This document shows positions 22,301 to 34,300 of a stretch of DNA of 64,000 nt, one piece after another. The position numbers and the translations under genes are program-made. Each line of letters begins with the position of its first letter. The first letter of the stretch is position 1. The stretch is taken from NCBI GenBank assembly GCA_023630585.1, contig CM042547.1:4631368-4695367 (forward strand). The letters run 5' to 3'. The stretch comes from Cranoglanis bouderius. Taxonomy: Eukaryota > Chordata > Actinopteri > Siluriformes > Cranoglanididae. The notes below the pieces were generated by a model. That model did not search any database and was not told where the DNA came from. It saw only the letters and a program-made list of their open reading frames with translations.

Positions 22301-25300
22301 GAGAGACGCCAGAGACAAGCTTCTCGCTCCAGCCCCGCAGCACAAACTCAATGGTGGACAGCAGCCACCCGGAGGAGAACCCTCTCAGGTCCATGCTCAG
22401 TTTAGAGGCATCATGCCACCTTATGTAAGTCATAATTCAGTATTCTGGTAAAAGATAAAAATAAGGAAGCACCATGAGTTGTTTTGAGCATTGGTACATC
22501 CCTTTTTACAGTTTAACTCTGTCACTGCAATTAACCATTTATATGGCAAACATTTTTTGCTTGCTTCATTATTGACATCGTCTGATTGAGTGGCCTGGTT
22601 TGCAATAATATTAAGCCTGTTAAAGTTACTGAACCCAACCATAGCATTTGAAAGAAGAAATGTTTGACAGATTTGTACCTTTATCTGGCTGTGGTTTTTG
22701 TGTATTGGTGCTATGGATATCTTAACTGAAAGTAACTTGTGGTGCTTTCGCACCTGGTTCCTGAGACTGAATCAGAGTGATATGGATACTTTTGGTTTGT
22801 TTGCTGCTTGGTTTGTGTTCTTACCGCACATAATTTAATGAACCAAAAAGCAAAAACGCTGCCTGAGCAGTGCATAACTGGCTGAAACTGGTCAGAAATA
22901 CAACGACAGGAAAAAAGTAAACACACCTTTGCCAAGAGCGAGTAGACATCACAAAAGTCACCCAGGCACAGATAACATGGAGACTCACAAAATGTTTTAC
23001 ATTAGACATATGTAGCAATATATTTATGCGTGTTGCATCCATTTTTTCTCTTTTGTTGTTAGTTAGTCCAAATCTCTAGAACACGTTCTATTTCTTCAGC
23101 ACTTCAGCTCTGTTCTTTGTCCCAGTTTGCGCCTTGCTGCTCAGTTTAGCAGCTCAGATCTGCAGAGGAATGTTGTCTGCAACCCAAAACACATGGCATG
23201 TATGGTTCAATTCCTGCATTTCGATTCGGGATCAGATCTCTCTCTGCCATCGAACCACACTAGAGTTCGATTGGAACCGGCCATGTGTGAAAGCACCATT
23301 AATAATAGAACCGTTCTGGATAGCAGTTCTCCAGCACTTTTTTTTTAAACCTGTATTACAGTGTGCTGCTAATTGGCTTCGTACTACATAAGGTATAATT
23401 TAATGTGAAGTTTGTCAGCAATCATTGTTCTTCCTTTATTATACATTAATGCTGAGCTATATAATGAACTGCACAGAATAACTGCCAATTCATTTTACTA
23501 ATTTATGTGCCGTGACTAACATTACATTGTTGTCAATCTCATTTTGGATTTCAATATGAGCGTCATAATTCTTCCTGTTGTGTAGATGTTCCACGCCTAC
23601 CCTCGTATGTCTTATGCACCTGTACAAGGAAACTTCAGATACCCTGGGCAGCAAGATGGATCAAAGTGAGTAATCCAGCCAGACCTTAAATAGTATAGAT
23701 TAGTTCTAATGTCAAAGCAGCAGACCTTATCTCTCTAATAAAATGAGATTCATTTGTATTTAAACTTCTCAAGACTGCTAGTGTTAGTAAAATATTTAGG
23801 CCCCTACTTTCTGCCTGTTTTCCTCTGAACCGTAGCATTTTCCCACAGTAAATAAATAATACTGACTTTGCTCATTCACTTATCAGAAGATAAGATTGCA
23901 TTTGAAGTTGCTCCAAAGCATTCATTCAGCCCTGTGAACTCTTTCTTCCTTGTGCTTACTTTTCCTCTCTCTGCTTTCTTCTCTAGGGGTCCAAGGCCTA
24001 GTGGAAGGCCTTCCCAGCCTCCTCCACAGTCGTGGATGCAGGATCCAGACCGACCCTCAATTATTAGTGCTTCTGAACTGAAAGAGCTTGACAATCTTGA
24101 CACGGATGCTGATGAGGGTTGGGCTGGTAAGTTGGCGCTCTTCAAGCCAAATCTAGTCTTACTAATCTTACTATACAGTGGGTATAGAAAAGATTCACCC
24201 TCCTTTAAAATGACATTTTGTTGCTTTTCAGCCTGAAATGAAGACGGACACAGTTTGTTTTATCCAGCTGTATTTATTCAGTGCGGATGTTATAAGTCAA
24301 GTGAAAGATATAACAGCAACTCCTAAAAAGGAGCATTTGTCAGGATAGAAGGAAAATGGATGGGGCAAAATACCGTCAAATTCTTGAGGAAAATCTGTGG
24401 AATGACTTGAAGACTGCAGTCTGCAAACGGTCACCATCAAATTTAACTGAACTTGAGCAGTTCTGCAAAGAAGAGTGGGCAACTAATGCAAAGTCTAGAT
24501 GTGCAAAGTTAGTAGAGACATATCCCAACAGACTAAAGGCTGTAATTAAAGCAAAAGGTGGTTCAATAAAATACTGACACAAGGGGGTGATCCTTTTTCC
24601 AACTCCGTGATTGTTTTTTAAAAAATTTTCTTTCTGACATGTTGGTGTTATATCTTTCACTTGGATGTTATAAGTTGCACTGAGTAAATACAACTGGATA
24701 AAACAAAAACTGTCCGTCTTCATTTCAGGCTGAAAAGCAACAAAATGTGATCATTTTAAAAGGGGATGATTTTTTTCTATACCCACTGTAAGTCCATGGT
24801 GCTTTGCTTTAGGCTTCTTAATGCTATGCAGACCACTTGATTTTCTCTTTTTCCCCTCCCAGGTGCCCAGATGGAAGTTGACTACACCGAGAAATTGAAC
24901 TTCAGTGACGATGAGGATAATCATACAGCCAAGGAGAAAGGAGAGAACTGGTGAGTGCTAATCTTTTTTTTTTTTGCCACACATGATATAAATTAATTAA
25001 TGCAACTATATCAAGTTTAATAAACTGGGGTGGTTTTTAATTGTAAATTAATTTACTTTTTAATGCCCCAAATGAATTTAGATAATATAGTTGACTGACC
25101 AGTATGTTTAACCTCTGTGACTGCTCAGACCTACTCATACCAAACTTGAATAAACACCATGGAAATATTTTTTTTCTTGGCACAATCTTTCATACAGTCT
25201 TCTTAATTTTGCCGCAATCAGACATTTTTTTTGCACAACATAGAAAAATAAAGTCTCAGTGGTGATGAGTCATCCTGAATGAACATAAAAGAAATTTACA

Positions 25301-28297
25301 GTACTTCATAGGTAGCAGCAGCTATTCTTCTAAGCGTTTGTTGTACAGTGATTGGTTTCACACACAGTAGGAGTAAATTTACTACCTGTCACACAGTTGA
25401 TGAAGCGGGCAAGTTGCTGCAAGCTAAACAGCTTTCAACACCTGATCGAAAACTTGCCAGAAAGTTCCACATGACCTCTGGTTCAGGAGTTGAATATAGT
25501 TATGTTCTGTAAATTGCTGTTATAATTTGTGAACTTAAAAAGATTCACATAAAATACATTTATAGACCATGCCCACTTAAGGTTTAAATCCAAATCCAAA
25601 ACACACAACAAATATTTTGAGCACAAAACAGATACAGTTACAGACTATGGAATTATTAGTATACTGGCAGGCAAATAACAGGGACTTTAACTGTGAATAT
25701 TACATGTGTTCATACTATAGATGAAAATATCTAGCATATTTTATGCTATTTGACAGGAAAAATTAAACTTCAGAAAAATTTTAAACCTTTTTTTTAAAAA
25801 CAGGGAGTGGGTAAATAAGGTGGACCGCATGCGATCGCGCAACACTGATGCCCAGGAGGGTTGGAAAGAAGGAGGAGAGGAAAGAAGTGAGCGCAAGAAC
25901 TCATGGGCCGACAGTGGGGAGCCTAGAGCTCCCTCACCAGGCAGTGTAACTCAGTGCAACAAAACAGGACCACCCCAAGACTACCAGGTAAGAGTTGATT
26001 ATGCCTCTGTGTTCTGTATACTGCATATAGAAATTCAGTTGCATTACACCAAGATTATTGCTGTTGGAAATATGAGATGAGCAACTTCCAGGCTGATAAC
26101 AGGCTCTTTATTCTTACAGGCTGGACGATCTGCAGGAACTGGCGTGGCTCGTCTACCAAAACCTTCCACACCCTATGCTGCTGGTGAGGATGACTCGGAG
26201 GCCTGGCGACAGAAACGTAAGAAGCAGTCTGAACTTTCCGAGGCTGTGGAGCGTGCTCGGCGGCGGCGTGAGGAAGAGGAAAGGCGTATGGAGGAGCAGA
26301 GGCTGGCCGCCTGTGCTGAGAAGCTCAAACGCCTCAATGAAAAACTACGGCCTGCTGTTACTCCGGAGGCTGCAAAATCTACTATGCCTGTCCAGAGCAA
26401 TGAATCAGAGGCTGAAATAGTGCCTAGCTTGCCTGCTGAAACCTCACCCACTCATGCTGCTCCTGCACAGCAACCCCTCCCATCTGTGCCCATACCTTCC
26501 CATGATGGCCCAGAGCCAAGTGTGGAGGAGGAGTCACAGTTTGTTACCAGGCAACCCAGCCCTCCTGTCCACAGGACTGTTACCGAATCGCCGGAAGCTG
26601 AGGTGGATGTTGCAGTAGTTGAGGAGGTACAGGTGGAAAGACAACCAATTAGAGACTACTTTAGCCCAGAAGAGTGCAGAGGTAAGAATGGGATGGAGAA
26701 TTTATATCCCTAAGGGCTTGGTTAGTGTCTGTCACTTAACTAATGTTGCCTGGTTTGTTGCAATACAAACTCTAGTACATTGAAAACAGGACAAAACATA
26801 CAACTTTAGAAAATTACATTATTAAAAACTTCAAGCAGTAGCTAAGCATTGTGATCAAACATTAATCCCCACCTAAAGGAATAAATGTTCTTTCAAAAAA
26901 AATTTTTGAACGAGATTTCTCTAAAACAGTCGTTCCTGTATACTTTTGCAGTAGAGGAGCCTCAGATGCCACGGGTTGATCACTCTGTCAGTGAGGATAT
27001 GCCCCATCCACAGCTGGAGAATGAGGGTGAGACGGGGGCCACAATTCGCCCTTCACTCCCCTCTGGTTACTCTAAACAGTTCCAAAAATCTCTGCCACCC
27101 CGCTTCCTAAGACAGCAGGTATTTGCCTCGTGCTGAGAATCATTTTTGTAACCACTGCTTCGCCATTATTTCACATTAGTGTAATGCATGCTTGAAAAGG
27201 AAGTCATGTCTGTAGGGGTTAATTAATGATCTATGTATAGAGTGCCTCTGGAGGGGTTTTTGATTTCTGTGAAAGCACCTAAGATAATGGACATAGTGCA
27301 CACAAAGGAAAACTTTGACTGTCTCTTGATGCACATTATATTCTTGCTTCAGGAGCAGTTGAAGCAACAGCAGTGGCAGCAACAGCAACAACAACAGACC
27401 GGTGGAGGTTCAGTGTCCCCCTCAGGGGGATCAGTGCCCCCTCAGCATCGCGCTCTCTACCAGCCACTGAATCCGCATCACCCACACCTGGCCTCTATGG
27501 GTTTTGACCCACGCTGGCTGATGATGCAGTCGTATATGGACCCACGTATGATGTCTGGACGCCCACCTATGGATATACCTCCCATGCATCCAGGTAGATT
27601 ATTCCACCTTGAAAGAAAAAAAAAACAATTTTTTTTTTTTTTTGCAAGAACATTTTCTTACTAACAAAATGTACTTTTTTTGTTGTTCCACCAAGACACT
27701 TCTTCCTTGTTTCTTTGTTTCTTTAAATAGGCATAATCTTGACTTCCTATCCACTGCACTATTTTTTTTTTTTTATGAATACGAACCAATTTGGATTTCC
27801 TTGAGGTGTGAGCAGTATTGAGATTAAACACTCCTGCACACGCCTATACGTTGTGGCTTTGCTTCAAAGAAACAATCGTGGTTTATAAATTATTTCAACT
27901 ATTTCTTAACAGGGAGAATTCCTCCAAAACAGTTGGTCCGCAGAGAGCCCACTGATAATAGTAGTTCTGGTTCAGATTCCTTTGATCACCGACCAATAAG
28001 AGAACATGGGATGACCAGTGAGCCTCGAATGGTGTGGGGTTCTGACCCTTACCCTCAGACTGAACCCTTAACTTCTGTAACACCCCCTAAAGTCCAGGAG
28101 AACTGCAAGGAGCCAAGGTGGGTTTAAAAGAAAAGCTTTAATTTGTCATACTAGTTACCTTTAATTTGTCCTATTTAGTTTTGATATCTTCAAAATAGAA
28201 CTTGTATTGAAGCTCTCTATTTTTTAATAATTGGTTAGTCACTCTGGGTATAAAAGGAAACCTATTCAGAAAAATCTCTCCAAATATGAACTTCCTG

Positions 28298-28336
<39 letters not shown>

Positions 28337-31300
28337 TTTTCTTCCCGATATGATAAGACTGGATGCTGGTCTGGACCTGGAAAGAGGACTATCATCTGTG
28401 TATCCTCAGGAGCACAGCACGCTGGAACAGAGGGGCAAGAGTGACTTTTTTAGAGACTCCTCTGAGCCTCTCTCCACTTTTAGCCATGTTTCAGATGAGG
28501 TGCCAGGTCTCCTGCATACAGACAGGGCCCCTGTCATCTCTTCCTTTGAATCTGAGGTAGCCACTCTCTCTGGTGGAGATGAGGTTGAGGCAATTGGGAA
28601 GGCTGTGCTGAAGAGGACCATCTCTCAAGGGTCAAGTCACTCTCTCAAATTGGAAGAGCCCAGGTTTGAAGGAGTTTCTATAGTACAGAAGACTGTGGAT
28701 CTCCCTGAAGCTGCAGAACGACTAGAGGACAGTTCCAGAAAGGAGCCATTTGGCCAGGGGCATATAATTAACATTAACCGTGCCACTCCACCTACTGCTA
28801 CAGATGGTATGCACAAAGCAGATAAGTTGCCCCTACAAGCACCTGGTAAGCAGAAGGGTGAGCTGCGCTGGGGGCCTCGTGGTGGCAGAAGAGAAGGAGC
28901 TGGAGGGGAGAGGCCAGTTAGGAGGTCAGGGCCAATAAAGAAGCCCATCCTGCGGGACATGAAGGAGGAGAGGGAGCAGAGGCGAGAGAAAGAGGAGCGT
29001 CATGAGCGAGGGGAGCGATCTAAAAAAGAAGGCACAGCTCTCAAAAAAATCCCACCCAGTGCGGCCACCGTGTCTGATGGCCAAAAGTTTTCCAGTGAGG
29101 GGACGAAAGAGATCATGGCTGGACCAGAGGAAGGAGCAGCACCTGGTGTTGCCAAAGCAAGAGAGCCTCAGGCACCTATAGGTACAACAGCCACCACCAC
29201 CCAGGAGGAAAAGCCAAGCAAACCCTCACCCAGTGATAAGCGCCTTGAACCCAAACTACCCTCTCGAAAAGAATCCAACCTGTCAAGAGCCAACCGCAGA
29301 GAAGAGCGGGAGAGGGAAAGAGAGCGGGAGAGGGACAGGGAGGTGGAGAGGGAGCATGACTGGCCTGCTGATGCAAACTTCAAAGGGCGGGGTCGGGGCG
29401 AATACTACTCGCGTGGGCGTAGTTACCGAGGCAGCTACAGCGGAAGAGGACGAGGTAGCCGTGGGCGCAGTCGTGTGGAGCGAGTGGAGTACCCATACCG
29501 AGAGCCACGCTCCCGTCCCGATCAGCTGAGCGCCTCTGGGACTACAGCTTTTCGCTGCCGTGAGGAGAGCGAGACTCGCAGTGAAAGTTCAGATTTTGAA
29601 GTGCTTCCCAAACGCAGGCGCAGGAGAGGGTCAGACACAGACTCTGAGAGTGAAGGCCGAGAGTCTGCCAGTGACACTGGACCTTCTGACCGTGAGCCCA
29701 CTGCTAAGCCTAGTAGACCCCTACGCCGTGAACTGCCTGAATCTCGTCCCTCCGCAAAAGCTGCCTCTGGGTTTGGCCCTGGACATCTACCAGATAAATC
29801 TGGCCCTCGGGAAGAGGAGGGTCGGCCTAAACCAGGATTTCTTCCTAAAGGAGAACCAACACGACGTGGTAGAGGAGGGCTATATAACCGGAGAGGTGGA
29901 GGGAGAGAACGTGCTACCAACAGGTCTGGTCCCATGCGTCGGGCTGGGGTGAGAGAGAGCCTGCCTTGGCCCTCCAAACCCATGGAGACATTTAGGCCAG
30001 AAGAAGCCGAGGCATCTCGCATGGATGGCACAGCTTCTGAGCAACGTTTGTCTAAACATGAAGGCAAGAAATTAAGAGAAGCTGGCCAAACCACTAGAGA
30101 GAGACCTCGGAGGCCAAGGCCAGCGAGACCCCCCAGGCAGGACAAACCACCGCGTTTTAGAAGACTTAAAGAACGTGAAGCAGCTATCATAGCAGGTGAA
30201 GCAGCAACACAATCACCTGCCCCAGTGTCTGAATCTGTGTCTGCAGCAGTGTCCAAAGCTCCAGGAATGCCTGTCACCCTCCCTGAAGGTTCTGCTATTG
30301 CAACTACAGCATCTATTACCACTGCCACCACTCCTGCTGAGGTTCCTGTAACAGAAGCAGTACTTCCTGAGACTGGAACCACCACAGTGGTTGCTGCTGG
30401 CAGCAAATCACCGGACTTGTCTAACCAGAACTCTTCAGACCAGGCCAATGAGGAGTGGGAGACTGCTTCTGAAAGTAGTGACTTTAATGAGAGGAGGGAA
30501 CGAGAAGAGCGAAAGGGTGCACTTGATGCAGTGGTCGCTGTTACAGCATCCTCTTCATCTGCACCTCCCCAATCCACAGGAGGCCAGGTCAAGTCTCCTG
30601 CCGAGGCAGGACTAACTCCGAAACGTGAGGCAGTCCCTGTAGCCAAGAGGAGCTTCTCCAGTCAAAGGCCAGGAGACAGACAAAACCGCAGGGGTAACAC
30701 TGGCGCAAAGGCTGGCAGAGGGTACGCAGGGGGCAAGGGTGAGCGCAGAGGGGGCTCCGGAGCCAAATCTGGACGCAGAAGGTGAGTGCCTTTTTGGCTA
30801 GACGGTTAAATAGTTAACCTATTCATATAGACCTCTAGTTTGTGTTTGTGTAGTGATTAGTGTGTAAGATTTTACTTTTGTATAGTGATTAGAATATGAG
30901 TAGGATTTTACCTTGGTAGGAACAGGTCTGTGGCAGTATCTACCTGAACCACACATTTGATGTATGGACGTTAATATCAACATATCCAATGTTTATCTAA
31001 GGTTTCTAACTCGTTAACAAAAATAAACCTGGTATTTTCAAGCAGCAGTTTTATTTGTTTGTAGTTTACTACTATTTTGTAAGCACAAAAACAGACCTGG
31101 TTAAACAAAGAAATCAATGTAATGCTAAACTAGTTTGTTAGATAGCATATACTGAATAATTAATGCAAATAAGCCTAGAACCACCTTCACTTGATTATTT
31201 ATTTATTTATTTATTTATTATTATAATTTTTCTTTTTTTTAAGCTTTGATTTGTTTTGGAGCTAACTGCTGTTTTGTGAAGACTATTGCTGTTACTAGTT

Positions 31301-34300
31301 ATTTGGCCAGACATAATTATACTTTTAATAACTGGTAGAGACTGGTGAAAATGATGCAATAGGAAAATTAACATTCATTTCTGATACATATGCAACTTGT
31401 CTACCATACAAGGCAGGCTGGTTGGTGTAAAAGCAACATAAGTCCATGGTTCATAAGTTCAAATAGCAAAGGAAGTACTACTATTATACATATTACACAA
31501 AAGTGGACAATGAATTTCTGAATTTGAGGGGTCCCGTAATTTCACTGTGGTCATTCTGTGAAGGAAAAACAGTGGTATTGCTATAGAAACTGCTTTAGGC
31601 ATCTACCTTTATAACAGACATCCATTTTACCTCCAGCTATGACGGTGATGTGCCAGCAATTAGCTATTTTTTGTAGGTGTCCAAGTATAGCTTTTCATAT
31701 TTTCGGACTGTTGCACTCACTATCTCTCTCTGTCTGCCTCTCTGTCTGCCTCCCTGTCTCTGTACGAGAGTCTGAAATGGCTGTTGCTGTCCTATATGCT
31801 AATATTTAACCATATTGAATTCTGTCTGTTTTCTTTGAATTTCCTTCTAAATATGTTTTCATGCTGATGTTTAAACTTTCTCTGTAGTGCTGCAGCTCAG
31901 AGTGCAGATGCTGCCCAGACTGGAGCAGGCCAGAAGTCCAGTAAAGAGCCAGCACCTGGCCGGCGTAAAGAGGAGTCCAAGCAGCCCATTAAGAAACCTA
32001 AGGAGAAGGAGAACGCACTATCCCAGTTTGACCTTAACAACTATGCCAGTGAGTCACCAAAATCCTGTTTGATGGCACTGCTATCTCTAGAACCATCAAA
32101 CCTTGACGTTTAAGATGCTGCAGAGTGGCTCATTGCACCTTGTTTTTGGTTAATTTAGGTGTTGTAATCATTGATGATCATCCAGAGGTGACGACCTTGG
32201 AGGACCCACAGTCCAACACTAATGATGATGGCTTCACAGAGGTTGTGTCTCGAAAGCAGCAAAAGCGTCTGCAGGATGAGGAAAGGAGAAAGAAGGAGGA
32301 GCAGACTGTACAGGTCTGTATCATTTGGGTGAATGGTTACATTTAGTGAAATTTGTGAATCCGCTTTGCAGTTTATGCAATGCAAAGAATGACACTGCTG
32401 CATTACCATTGCTCATGCACTATTGGCCAAAAATTCAGTTGGAAAGGTTTAATGGGAACCGTCGAGGTAGAGTCATAAAACTTTGGACATTTTCAGTAAA
32501 CAGCTTGCATTGCCAGATATGAATATATGGCTGTCTTGCAGGTTAAAGGAAATATATTTTGTTTTTTTCTATAGAACTGGGGTAAAAAGAGCTCAGGGGA
32601 AAAAGGAAGGGGTGGAAGTGGATCCAAACTGCCTCCACGGTTTGCCAGAAAACAGCAACAGCAGCAGGCATCAGCTGCATCCTCAGCCCATCAGACTCAG
32701 ACCTCCTCTCAGCCACCTCATCAGTCCCAACCACAACCATCAATCTCTGTCTCCCAGCACAGCCTTTCTGCCCAGACCCAGACAACTGCCTCCTCACAGC
32801 CTCTAGAGGGTGCTGTGGCCCCTCTGCCCCCTGCATCTGTGGACTTCTCCACTAAAACCCAGGCACACAGCACTCTGGGTACTGAGCTGTGGGAGAGTAA
32901 AGTGGCTGGCTCCACTGTCCTCACTGATGTCAAGAAACGTACGGCTTCAAACATGTCCCTGATCATGATTGGCTAGTTTTGTCTTGTGTGATTTTTGTTG
33001 ATGGTATGCTTCATGCTATTTGTTTGTGTGCATTAATTTCAGTTGGGCCTATCAGCCCCCCTCAGCCACCCTCAGTCAGTGCCTGGAATAAACCTCTTAC
33101 CTCTTTTGCTGGGCCCGTGACATCTGAAGTGAGTGTGGTACCATTCTGTATTACGTAATTTACATTACTTCAGGTTTCACTGCTTTGTCTGTTGTTTAGA
33201 AGACACACAGGTATTTAATTCTTATTTTATTGTCATGGATAAACAGTCTACATAAGTGGTTCTGTCTTTATATGTTTAGGGTGTGAAGGCAGCAACGGAC
33301 AGCGGTGTTGAGCTTGGCATGGAGCGTATTCAATTTGGCGCTCCCTCTTCAGCAGGTAGTACAGACAGTGATGGAGCACCAGCTATGCTGGAAAAAACAT
33401 CTGATAATAAACTACCTGAACCCAAAGAACAGAGACAGAAACAACCCCGTGCTGGACCCATCAAACCACAAAAGGTAATTTTTGCTGTCACAGGACCCAG
33501 GCCTGGGACCCTGTATTAAAGTTGGCAGTGATTGTTTTTTCCTTTACTACGTCACTCAAAATGCTATGTATTAATATTTGCAATAAAAAGAAAATATCCT
33601 GTTTACAAATAAGATTTTCACATTTATGCAAAATTTAGTAAACTGACTTTATACTCCTTTGCAGTCTTTTAGTGCACCAATCAAACTGACCCAGGATCCC
33701 TGAAATCTTGTAAACTCCAGGCATTTTCAAATTTGTCCCAATATTTTTGAAGCAATTAATCGCAACAGTTCTATTCTCCTCCATCTAGATAGGAACAAAT
33801 ATCTAATGGTAACCAGAATTATAGGTAGTGTTTCACACCCAAGGAAAGATCTAACACCCCAAGCATCCCCGTGGTTCCTCACATCATTTGGTAGTGGTCA
33901 AAATGCTTTGCTTCCTCTCAGTTGCATACAGTTAAACTCTGATCTTTTTTTTCTCCATTCAGCTGCCTGACATTGCTGCTCCTGAGCAGAAGGAGTACAA
34001 GCCTGGCCCAATCGGTAAGGAACGCTCACTAAAGAACCGCAAGGCCAAAGATGGCCGCCAGTCAGAAGGAGATGGATTGGAGAAGGGTGGTCCTGGTGGT
34101 AGCAGGGACAGGGACTCCAGTTCTCCTGCTCAAGACAAAGTTCCTGAACTAGGAGGAGATATTGAAGGCATGATCACAGTCCCCTCAGCGGAGTATGCAA
34201 GCAGTTCCAAGGTATGGAGCTAAAAGAGACATCAAAACTACAGTTTTTTTGCAGCATTTAGTTATTATTTCTTAATATAGAAAAATATTCACCACAAGGA

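Noticed and set aside
23127..23391. Two overlapping open frames in prrc2c intron 6
   Set aside because: No start context, domain or repeat similarity. Treated as intronic noise.
29522..30646. 374-codon open frame on the minus strand opposite prrc2c exon 15
   Set aside because: It is a shadow of the conserved sense coding exon. The Ser/Leu/Gly-rich composition is what the complement of an R/E/S-rich exon gives.
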